Assembly (NCBI GenBank): GCA_017560175.1
Contig: JAFYOK010000282.1
Location: forward strand, 1 to 5,917
DNA length: 5,917 nt
DNA from: Clostridia bacterium
GTDB lineage: Bacteria > Bacillota > Clostridia > Oscillospirales > Butyricicoccaceae
Direction: 5' to 3'
In this document: one piece after another, positions 1-5,476 of the stretch
Layout: each line of letters begins with the position of its first letter
Position numbering within the stretch: the stretch's first letter is position 1
The notes under the pieces: model-generated
Databases searched by the model: none
Told to the model about the DNA's origin: nothing
Seen by the model: only the letters and a program-made list of their open reading frames with translations
Made by a program: the position numbers and the translations under genes

Positions 1-98
1 AAGCATTTTGCCAAATCGCGTAAAAGAAAATAGAAGTCTTTGTAAATTTTAGTTTTTTCCATCGTTTCATTTCAGTTTATGTAAGATCCAAATGCCCT
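1..98 (-). other. AT-rich tail after the DUF554 gene, possible start of an unidentified gene
   Basis: This stretch is clearly richer in A and T than the coding sequence to its right. On the minus strand two overlapping reading frames stay open to the window edge. One starts with ATG at 62-60 (MEKTKIYKDFYFLLRDLAKC). The other starts with ATG at 70-68 and begins MKRWKKLKFTKTS, followed by a mixed hydrophobic run. Neither start has a convincing Shine-Dalgarno sequence and about 20 codons are too few to judge. I see no hairpin plus T-run that would mark a terminator for the DUF554 gene. It may be simple non-coding spacer or the 5' end of a gene of different base composition. I do not recognise either peptide. 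Confidence 0.25.
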
Positions 99-827
99 TT
101 AGAACAAATTCTGCACCACGCTGAAGACCAGCGGCATAAAGGCTGCCGGGATCAAATTGGCGACATTGAACTTACGGATCTCCCACATATCAAAGGCGAT
201 CAGCATCAGAACAGCCGAACCGACCAGCGACATCTGGCCGACGACGACTTCGCCCAGATAGGGGGCGATCAGGCTGGCCAGCAGGGTGAGTACGCCCTGA
301 TAGGCAAAGACCGAACCGGCCGACAGCAGTACGCCCACACCATAGACCGAACCAAAGATAACGGCCGAGATGGCGTCGATGATGCCCTTGGTATAAAGGG
401 TAGTGGGGTTGCCCATGATGCCGTCCTCGATGGAGCCGACAATGGCCATGGCACCGGCGCAAAACAGAATGGTGGTGGCAGCAAAGCCTTCGCCCAGCTT
501 ATTGTCGCCGCCCGAAGAAAACTTTTTGCGGATCCACTCTGCGACCTTTTCAAAGCCGCGGTCGATACGCATAGCCTCGCCGACAACGGCACCCGAAGCC
601 AGCGAAAGCAGCAGGATAAGGACATACTGGCTGGAAATGCTGCCGTCCTCTGCTGCCACCAGTGCGCCCGACATAACGCCGGTCAGACCGATGAGAAATA
701 CGGCGGTAGCGGTGGCATCAAAAACGATCTTGCGAAAGCGTTCGGGCATACCTTTCTTGAGCAGGATGCCCACAGTGCCGCCCACCAGGACGGCAATGGT
801 ATTAAAAATGGTTCCCCTTCCAAACAT
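99..827 (-). CDS. DUF554 family membrane protein (YdfK/YqgA-like)
   Basis: This is a 242-residue polytopic inner-membrane protein of the DUF554 family, which includes E. coli YqgA and B. subtilis YdfK. It has been regarded as a possible transporter, but its substrate is not established. Hydrophobic segments lie at about residues 5-24, 36-58, 67-87, 114-133, 148-174, 176-192, 197-216 and 222-240. The family's conserved landmarks are present: the N-terminal GTIFNT at 5-10 and GGTVGILL at 16-23, the central FCAGAMAIVGSIEDG at 122-136, TLYTKGIIDAI at 143-153, and the closing NVANLIPA at 221-228. Length is normal for the family. The start is supported by GAGGG at 835-839, seven bases before the ATG. 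The gene begins 14 bases after the mutS2 stop, so it is probably read on the same transcript. The family call is firm, the function is open. Confidence 0.93.
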   Translation of the reverse strand: MFGRGTIFNTIAVLVGGTVGILLKKGMPERFRKIVFDATATAVFLIGLTGVMSGALVAAEDGSISSQYVLILLLSLASGAVVGEAMRIDRGFEKVAEWIRKKFSSGGDNKLGEGFAATTILFCAGAMAIVGSIEDGIMGNPTTLYTKGIIDAISAVIFGSVYGVGVLLSAGSVFAYQGVLTLLASLIAPYLGEVVVGQMSLVGSAVLMLIAFDMWEIRKFNVANLIPAAFMPLVFSVVQNLF

Positions 828-834
828 AGGTCTG

Positions 835-839
835 CCCTC
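835..839 (-). promoter_or_regulatory. Ribosome binding site of the DUF554 gene
   Basis: GAGGG on the minus strand lies seven bases before the ATG at 827-825. It sits in the 14-base gap after the mutS2 stop codon. It supports that start and independent initiation within a shared transcript. Confidence 0.7.
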
Positions 840-841
840 TT

Positions 842-3253
842 TTACTTCTTGAGTGTGACAACGGTAACGCCCATCTCGCCTTCACCGTAGACACCGGCAC
901 GGAAGTTCTTAACGCGGGGGTCGCGCTTGAGCTGACCCTGGATGGCGGCACGGAGAGCACCTGTGCCCTTGCCGTGGATGATGGTGACGGTTTCCAGATG
1001 GTGACGCTGGACATGGTCGAGATAACGGTCGACTTCCATAATGGCTTCTTCGGCCATCATGCCGCGAACATCGATGGACTGGCTGACGCTGCCGAGAGTG
1101 GCCGGCATGGAAGAGATCTTGCTGCGCTTGATGGCCTCTTCGGGCTTCTCCTGCAGCAGCTGCAGTTCCTTCTTCTTGGCCTTCAGCTTGAGGATGCCGG
1201 CCTGGATGGTGACAGTCTCGCTGTTCTTGGTGACTTCGACAACTGTACCCTTGGTACCGGTCTTGACGATTTCGACAAAATCGCCCACCTTGAGGTCACG
1301 AGGCAGCGGCATGGGCTTCTTTTCCACCTTGGTGGCGGCAACTTCCTTTTCGGCCTTGGAGATCTCGCCGCGGAATGCTGCACGGGCAGCGGCCAGGTTG
1401 GCATCGATGCCCTCACCGGCCTGCTGGCGGATCTTCTTGGCTTCTTCAACGACCTGGTCGGCGGTACGCTTGGCCTGGCCGAGAATCTCGCCTGCCTTGA
1501 GCTTGGCATCCATAATCAGCTTGTCGCGCTCACGTTCCAGGTTGCGCAGATGACTCTGGGCCTGTTCGTTGGCAATACGGGCATCGCGCAGTTCCTTTTC
1601 GGCCTCGCTCAGCTTGCTTTCCAGCGCCTGGCGCTTTTCTTCCAGTTTGGAGATGACAGCCTCGAACTGCTTATCCTGGCTGTCGACCTTGGATTCGGCC
1701 GCTTCGATGATACGCTTATCGATGCCCAGACGTTCGGAAATAGCAAACGCATTGGACTTGCCGGGAACGCCGAAGACCAGCTTGTAGGTGGGACGCAGGG
1801 TGACAACGTCAAACTCACAGGAAGCATTTTCTACGCCCTTGGTTTCCAGAGCATACATCTTGAGTTCGGCATAGTGGGTGGTAGCGGCAACGCGGGCACC
1901 CATACTGCGCAGACGCTCGATGATGGCAATGGCCAGTGCCGCACCTTCAACAGGGTCGGTACCGGCACCCAGCTCATCCATGAGGACCATAGTGCCGGGG
2001 CCTGTCTCCTCCAGGATCTTGACGATATTGCTCATGTGGGAGGAGAAGGTGGACAGCGACTGCTCGATGGACTGCTCATCGCCGATATCGGCCAGTACGG
2101 CATCAAAAATAGCCACCTGGCTGCCGTCGGTGACGGGGATCTGCAGACCCGACTGTGCCATCAGTGTCAGCAGACCGAGGGTCTTGAGGCTGACCGTCTT
2201 ACCGCCGGTATTGGGGCCGGTGATGATGACGGTATCGGCTGCGCCGCCGATGGTAAAGCTGATGGGAACGGCCTTGTCGGGATCCAGCAGCGGATGACGG
2301 GCCTTGACCAGCTTGGTCTGTCCCTTTTCCACAAGCTGGGGACGGGCGGCACGCAGCTTATAGGACAGGCGGCCGCAGGCAAAGATATAGTCGATGATGC
2401 AAAGTGTTTCGTAGTCATTGCGGATAGAGCTGCCGAAAGCGGCAACTTCCGACGACATTTCGGCCAGGATGCGATCGATCTCATCACGCTCCTTGGCCTG
2501 CAGGACGCGGAGGGTGTTGTTGAGTTCGACAACCGCCGAAGGCTCAATAAAGAGTGTGGCGCCGCTGGCCGAGGTGTCGTGAACCAGACCGCCGAAAGAG
2601 CCGCGGTATTCGGCCTTGACGGGAACGACGAAACGGCCGCCGCGCTGGGTGACGATGGAATCCTGCAGCATCTTGGAATAGCTGGAGGAAGAAACGATCT
2701 TGTTCAGTGTATCGCGAACCTTGGAGGAGGCGACACGGATCTGGCGGCGGATATCATAGAGCTGGGAAGATGCATTGTCTGAAAGCTCCTCTTCCGAGAT
2801 GATGGCTTCGGTGATCTTGTCTTCCAGATATTTATTGCCGTTGAGGCTTGCAAAATAGCCGTCGATGGAGGTCTTTTCCCCCTTCTGGTTTTCCAGATAG
2901 TGCTTGGTGCTGCGGGCAGCGCGAAGCAGCGATGCCACACGCAGCAGTTCTGCCATATTGAGGGTGCCGCCCATCTCGGCGCGCTTGACAGGGTCGGAGA
3001 CATCACGGATGCCCGACAGGCCGGGGCTGCCGTAAAGACCCATCAGGTAAACGGCATCAGCAGTCTGCTGCTGGGCGTGCTCACACTCGACCAGCGTGTT
3101 GAAGGGACGGAGCTCCATGGCACGGGCCTTGGCCTTGTCGGTCTGTGCCTGTGCCGCCAGCATCTCCAGCACCTTGAAGTATTCCAGCGTGCTGAGGGAT
3201 TTCTCCTTCATGGTGATATCTCTGTTCTGTTCTTCTGTAACAGTGGTGTTCAT
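842..3253 (-). CDS. mutS2: Endonuclease MutS2 (Smr-domain ATPase, RqcU)
   Basis: This is an 803-residue, full-length MutS2; the B. subtilis protein has about 785. Family work links MutS2 to suppression of recombination (Helicobacter) and to sensing and splitting collided ribosomes (Bacillus). It lacks the mismatch-recognition domain of MutS. The visible order is: N-terminal core/lever region, ABC ATPase at about 340-520, long charged coiled coil at about 515-645, a KOW-like segment at about 653-700, and the C-terminal Smr nuclease domain at 727-803. The ATPase has Walker A GPNTGGKT (346-353), signature STFSSHM (401-407), Walker B VLMDE (423-427), the D-loop GAGTDP (429-434) and switch histidine H460. 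Smr has IDVRG (727-731) and HGKGTGALR (760-768). All key residues are intact. The start overlaps the recO stop by ATGA and has a good Shine-Dalgarno. A second in-frame ATG at 3211-3209 is where many homologues would begin, but it has a weaker ribosome site. Confidence 0.98.
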   Translation of the reverse strand: MNTTVTEEQNRDITMKEKSLSTLEYFKVLEMLAAQAQTDKAKARAMELRPFNTLVECEHAQQQTADAVYLMGLYGSPGLSGIRDVSDPVKRAEMGGTLNMAELLRVASLLRAARSTKHYLENQKGEKTSIDGYFASLNGNKYLEDKITEAIISEEELSDNASSQLYDIRRQIRVASSKVRDTLNKIVSSSSYSKMLQDSIVTQRGGRFVVPVKAEYRGSFGGLVHDTSASGATLFIEPSAVVELNNTLRVLQAKERDEIDRILAEMSSEVAAFGSSIRNDYETLCIIDYIFACGRLSYKLRAARPQLVEKGQTKLVKARHPLLDPDKAVPISFTIGGAADTVIITGPNTGGKTVSLKTLGLLTLMAQSGLQIPVTDGSQVAIFDAVLADIGDEQSIEQSLSTFSSHMSNIVKILEETGPGTMVLMDELGAGTDPVEGAALAIAIIERLRSMGARVAATTHYAELKMYALETKGVENASCEFDVVTLRPTYKLVFGVPGKSNAFAISERLGIDKRIIEAAESKVDSQDKQFEAVISKLEEKRQALESKLSEAEKELRDARIANEQAQSHLRNLERERDKLIMDAKLKAGEILGQAKRTADQVVEEAKKIRQQAGEGIDANLAAARAAFRGEISKAEKEVAATKVEKKPMPLPRDLKVGDFVEIVKTGTKGTVVEVTKNSETVTIQAGILKLKAKKKELQLLQEKPEEAIKRSKISSMPATLGSVSQSIDVRGMMAEEAIMEVDRYLDHVQRHHLETVTIIHGKGTGALRAAIQGQLKRDPRVKNFRAGVYGEGEMGVTVVTLKK

Positions 3254-4008
3254 ATGGGTTCCTCTCGTGGTAAGAGCGATTTATAAAAGTCGAGGGTCTT
3301 GTAGCCCTGCTCGGTTTTATCCAGCAGGTAGTCCTCGCAGAAACGGGCCAGAAAGGCCATGGATTTTTCGGGCAGCTTAAAGGAAAAGAGTTTCTTCAGG
3401 TCACAGCCCAGAATATACCGCGCTGCGCCCAGTGCCGGTTCATCCATGGGCAATACCCCATAGCCGGTGGGACGGATGCAGGCCGGACAGACCAGCAGGC
3501 CGCTGGCGATATCTATGTAGCCCCCCTGCCCTGTTTTGCCGCAGGCGGCACAGGCCGAAAGATCGGGGGCGTAGCCGTTCATGGCCATATAGCGCAGTTC
3601 AAAGGCCGCCTTGATGGTGGCATGAGGATAGAGTCCCTTTTCCAGCGCATAGAAGCTGTTGAGGGCCAGACGAAGTACATCTGGGCTACCCGGGCCGTCT
3701 TCCGGCTCGCTGAGCAATACCTGGGCAAAATAGCTGGCCAGCGCCATCTTTTCAAGATCCATGCTGAGACCGTAGAACTGGTTCTTCACATCTCCCTCAT
3801 CGAGGGTAAATCGTCCGTCCCGTTCATAAAGGGAAAGCTCCGAATGGCAGAAGAGCTGGGTACAGGAACCCAGACGGCTGCCCTTGCGCCGTGCGCCTGT
3901 GGCCTTGACGGTCAGACAGCCACGGTCACGGGTCAGCACCGTGAGGATCTTGTCGCTCTCTCTGTAGTTGACGGTCCGCAGGACCAGTGCTTCAACGGTG
4001 ATGTTCAT
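3250..4008 (-). CDS. recO: DNA repair protein RecO
   Basis: This is a 252-residue RecO of normal length. RecO binds single-stranded DNA and SSB and, with RecR (and RecF), helps load RecA at gaps; it acts in the cytoplasm at damaged forks. The N-terminal OB-fold shows the family opening, with VEALVLRTVNYRESDKILTV at residues 5-24. The helical C-terminal part carries a zinc-finger-like CxxC...CxxC set at C153, C156, C174 and C177, flanked by the usual GGYIDIASG-type stretch. The start is set by this N-terminal match and by a four-base ATGA overlap with the small YqzL-like gene upstream. Its own stop overlaps the mutS2 start in the same way. This implies translational coupling along yqzL-recO-mutS2. 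No missing residues or frameshifts are seen. Confidence 0.97.
   Translation of the reverse strand: MNITVEALVLRTVNYRESDKILTVLTRDRGCLTVKATGARRKGSRLGSCTQLFCHSELSLYERDGRFTLDEGDVKNQFYGLSMDLEKMALASYFAQVLLSEPEDGPGSPDVLRLALNSFYALEKGLYPHATIKAAFELRYMAMNGYAPDLSACAACGKTGQGGYIDIASGLLVCPACIRPTGYGVLPMDEPALGAARYILGCDLKKLFSFKLPEKSMAFLARFCEDYLLDKTEQGYKTLDFYKSLLPREEPI
3261..3265 (-). promoter_or_regulatory. Ribosome binding site that favours the first mutS2 start
   Basis: AGAGG lies seven bases before the ATG at 3253-3251, inside the last codons of recO. The alternative mutS2 ATG at 3211-3209 has only an AGAG farther upstream. The upstream start, coupled to the end of recO, is therefore preferred. Confidence 0.65.
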
Positions 4009-4109
4009 GGGCGTTTGTCCTGCGCTTCCCTTTCCTCATAGTTTCGGTATAAAAGCCATGCCTGGGGCAGGCCGGTTTCTTTAAAAAAGTTCCACAGCTG
4101 ATTTTTCAT
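4005..4109 (-). CDS. yqzL: YqzL-like small protein
   Basis: This is a 34-codon open frame, easily missed because of its size. It reads MKNQLWNFFKETGLPQAWLL followed by a charged tail ending in DKRP. The spacing of W6, F9, T12-G13 and the WLLYR near 18-22 matches my memory of the YqzL family (Firmicutes proteins of about 45 residues of unknown function, found between era and recO in Bacillus and relatives). The tail here is a little shorter than usual. Support for translation is strong: the Shine-Dalgarno GAGGTGAT precedes the ATG by a normal distance, and the stop codon shares ATGA with the recO start. Position, ribosome site and motif agree. The family name is by recall, not by search. The role is unknown; the position suggests it could couple or tune recO translation. 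Confidence 0.82.
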   Translation of the reverse strand: MKNQLWNFFKETGLPQAWLLYRNYEEREAQDKRP

Positions 4110-4221
4110 CCTACATCACCTCAAGTATAGTTTGGATGGTGATGAACAAATTAACCATGTGAAAAATTGGGTATGTGCCTTTTTGTACAGCTATTGGCGA
4201 ACTACCAAGTTTATCACAGGC
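4110..4221. other. Leader region upstream of yqzL with no recognised gene
   Basis: This 112-base AT-rich stretch must hold the promoter of yqzL-recO-mutS2 if that group is transcribed separately from era. Apart from the Shine-Dalgarno I found no pair of -35 and -10 boxes with acceptable spacing. The best single -10-like hexamer, TATACT at 4129-4124 on the minus strand, lies too close to the ribosome site to be useful. No hairpin or open frame worth calling is seen. Confidence 0.4.
4115..4122 (-). promoter_or_regulatory. Near-perfect Shine-Dalgarno of the yqzL-recO-mutS2 group
   Basis: GAGGTGAT on the minus strand, just before the ATG at 4109-4107, matches the complement of the 16S rRNA 3' end (AUCACCUCC) over its whole length. 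It is the strongest ribosome site in the window and is the main proof that the tiny gene is translated. Confidence 0.8.
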
Positions 4222-4265
4222 ATTGTAGGGGAGCAGCTAAGTGCCCTATGGGTATGCTGCTCCCG
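4222..4265 (+). repeat. Stem-loop repeat A (TGTAGGGG family, + orientation)
   Basis: The unit begins ATTGTAGGGGAG. A nine-base arm GGGAGCAGC (4229-4237) pairs perfectly with GCTGCTCCC (4256-4264). Inside it, after a three-base bulge (4238-4240), a second short stem GTGCCC/GGGTAT (4241-4246 and 4250-4255, with two G-T pairs) closes on the loop TAT. The stem is followed by G. There is no T-run after it on either strand, so it is not a standard terminator. Its lead and tail recur in units B, C and D. Confidence 0.75.
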
Positions 4266-4316
4266 AAAATCTATGTCTGTCTGTATTCACCATTAAACTG
4301 TGCAATGGATCAACCT

Positions 4317-4344
4317 CGGGAGGGGCAAGCCCCTCCCCTACAAT
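4317..4344 (-). repeat. Stem-loop repeat B (TGTAGGGG family, - orientation)
   Basis: Read on the minus strand the unit begins ATTGTAGGGGAG, the same twelve bases as unit A, and ends TCCCG. The arms GGGAGGGGC (4318-4326) and GCCCCTCCC (4329-4337) are fully complementary, giving an eight-base-pair stem with the four-base loop CAAG (CTTG in the minus-strand DNA) or a slightly longer one. Units A and B point towards each other across 51 bases of unremarkable sequence. Confidence 0.75.
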
Positions 4345-4371
4345 CATTTGACATAAAATCGGTACCAAAAC

Positions 4372-4398
4372 ATTATAGGGACGCGTATCACGCGTCCG
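4372..4398 (+). repeat. Stem-loop repeat C (TGTAGGGG family, + orientation)
   Basis: The unit begins ATTATAGGGAC, a variant of the A/B lead, and ends TCCG. The arms GGACGCG (4379-4385) and CGCGTCC (4391-4397) pair over seven bases, and one T-A pair can extend them to a loop of ATC. It sits directly against unit D, in the opposite orientation. Confidence 0.65.
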
Positions 4399-4425
4399 CG
4401 GACAGCTGATAGCCGTCCCCTGCAA
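4399..4425 (-). repeat. Stem-loop repeat D (TGTAGGGG family, - orientation)
   Basis: Read on the minus strand it runs TTGCAGGGGACGGC to GCTGTCCG, the same lead and tail pattern as units A to C with changed arms. GGAC (4400-4403) pairs with GTCC (4415-4418). After one A/C mismatch (4404 and 4414), GCT (4405-4407) pairs with AGC (4411-4413) around a GAT loop. It is the weakest member of the set. Confidence 0.55.
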
Positions 4426-4446
4426 ATGCGTCGCAGACACCTTAAC

Positions 4447-4544
4447 ATTCGCAACGCGAATATTTCACACGCCGTCAGGCGTATTTCATCCGCTCATGGC
4501 GGATTTCATCTACCGAAGGTAGATTTCATTGCACCTTAGGTGCA
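4447..4544. repeat. Tandem array of five mini-hairpins with a constant ATTTCAT spacer
   Basis: Five short inverted repeats start at 4447, 4469, 4490, 4510 and 4530. On the + strand they are ATTCGC-aac-GCGAAT, ACGCC-gtca-GGCGT, CCGCT-cat-GGCGG (one G-T pair), CTACC-gaa-GGTAG and TGCACC-tta-GGTGCA. Between them lie ATTTCAC (4462-4468), then ATTTCAT at 4483-4489, 4503-4509 and 4523-4529. The spacers' AT ends add two pairs to units 3 and 4, making seven-pair stems. Arms differ from unit to unit, yet pairing is kept in all five. The array begins two bases after the era stop, so in the era transcript it forms the 3' untranslated region. No T-run follows, so a chain of hairpins rather than one terminator is seen. 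From memory, similar hairpin chains occur between genes in gut Clostridia; I cannot verify this here. Confidence 0.9.
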
Positions 4545-4546
4545 GC

Positions 4547-5446
4547 TTACATTCTCTCGTCGTAGCCGAAGTTGCGGATCAGGCCGACGCTGTCACGCCA
4601 ACCCTCTTTGACCTTGACCCACAGCTGCAGGTAGACGCGGCAGCCCAGCAGCTCTTCGATATCGGCACGAGCCATGGCGCCGACCTTCTTGAGCATGGCG
4701 CCGTTCTTGCCGATGATGATGCCCTTGTGGCTCTTGCGCTCGCAGTAGATGACAGCACCGATGTCCAGAACATCGCTGTCTTCGCGCTCGGAGAACTTTT
4801 CGATCTCAACGGCGGTGCCGTGGGGGATCTCCTTATCCAGCAGAGTCAGCAGCTTTTCGCGGACGATCTCTGCAACGATCTGGCGCTCGGGCTGGTCGGA
4901 AACCATACCCTCGGGGAAGAGGGCAGGCGACTCGAAGCACTGTTCACGGAGAACGCTCTCCAGCAGGGCAACGCCGTCACCGGTCTTGGCCGACAGGGGA
5001 ATGACAGCCAGGAAGTCGCAGGCCTGGGAATACATGGCCATAACTTCCAGCAGGGTCTCCTTCTCGACGGTATCGATCTTGTTGATGACCAGGATGGCAG
5101 GCATATCAAACTGCTTGATCTTGTCGATGAGCATCTGCTCGGGGATGCCGATACGGGCAACAGGCTCGACCAGCAGCATGACGGTATCAACATCGGCAAC
5201 GGTCTCGTTGACGACCTTGACCATGAAGTCGCCCAAACGGTTCTTAGGCTTGTGCAGGCCGGGGGTATCCAGGAAGACCATCTGGTATTCATCCTTGGTC
5301 AGAACGCCTGTGATACGGGTACGTGTGGTCTGAGGCTTATCCGATACGATGGCGATCTTTGTGCCGCAGAGGGCATTCATCAGGGTCGATTTGCCGACAT
5401 TGGGACGGCCAACAACCGAAAATACGCCGGTTTTTGTAACTTCCAT
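4547..5446 (-). CDS. era: GTPase Era
   Basis: This is a 299-residue full-length Era, the essential GTPase that binds the 3' end of 16S rRNA and helps mature the 30S subunit; it is cytoplasmic and partly membrane-associated. The GTPase motifs are complete: G1 GRPNVGKS (13-20), the G2 region PQTTRTRITG (38-47), G3 DTPG (60-63), G4 NKID (122-125) and G5 SAK (152-154). The C-terminal KH domain has GIIIGKNGAMLKKVG at 242-256, its RNA-binding loop, and the usual end RNFGYDERM. The start has GAGGA (5454-5458) seven bases upstream. It lies 30 bases after ybeY, a functional partner in 16S processing. The dgkA and cdd genes often found between these two in Bacillus are absent here. The stop lies two bases from the hairpin array. 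Confidence 0.98.
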   Translation of the reverse strand: MEVTKTGVFSVVGRPNVGKSTLMNALCGTKIAIVSDKPQTTRTRITGVLTKDEYQMVFLDTPGLHKPKNRLGDFMVKVVNETVADVDTVMLLVEPVARIGIPEQMLIDKIKQFDMPAILVINKIDTVEKETLLEVMAMYSQACDFLAVIPLSAKTGDGVALLESVLREQCFESPALFPEGMVSDQPERQIVAEIVREKLLTLLDKEIPHGTAVEIEKFSEREDSDVLDIGAVIYCERKSHKGIIIGKNGAMLKKVGAMARADIEELLGCRVYLQLWVKVKEGWRDSVGLIRNFGYDERM

Positions 5447-5453
5447 AGTTATT

Positions 5454-5458
5454 TCCTC
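5454..5458 (-). promoter_or_regulatory. Ribosome binding site of era
   Basis: GAGGA on the minus strand lies seven bases before the era ATG (5446-5444), within the 30-base gap after ybeY. It confirms the chosen start. No promoter-like pair is visible in this gap, so era probably shares the ybeY transcript. Confidence 0.7.
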
Positions 5459-5476
5459 AATCTTTATCTCGTGTGT

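Noticed and set aside
974..2782. 602-codon open frame on the + strand opposite mutS2
   Set aside because: It is wholly antisense to a gene with every expected motif. Its product is a low-complexity run of L, G, D and Q typical of the reverse strand of GC-rich coding DNA, and it shows no domain.
4124..4129. TATACT as a -10 box for yqzL-recO-mutS2
   Set aside because: Transcription would begin at about 4117, inside the Shine-Dalgarno, and there is no good -35 box 16-18 bases upstream (the hexamer there is AATTTG).
4167..4409. 80-codon open frame on the + strand across the repeat region
   Set aside because: It is read through stem-loops A, B and C. The part GQAPPL is just the translated palindrome of unit B, and there is no ribosome site.
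4222..4425. Intrinsic terminators for era
   Set aside because: The stems are strong, but none is followed by a T-run on either strand, so a standard Rho-independent terminator call is not supported. A role in RNA stability or Rho-dependent ending remains open.
4246..4440. 64-codon open frame on the minus strand across the repeat region
   Set aside because: It is likewise built from the translated palindromes (EGLAPP from unit B), without a ribosome site or recognisable motif.
4447..4544. CRISPR array
   Set aside because: The repeated part is only seven bases, the period is about 20 bases, the intervening segments are themselves palindromes, and there are no cas genes nearby.
4110..4546. Riboswitch or T-box leader
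   Set aside because: No conserved riboswitch core or T-box sequence was recognised. The structure present is explained by simple repeated hairpins, mostly far from the yqzL start.
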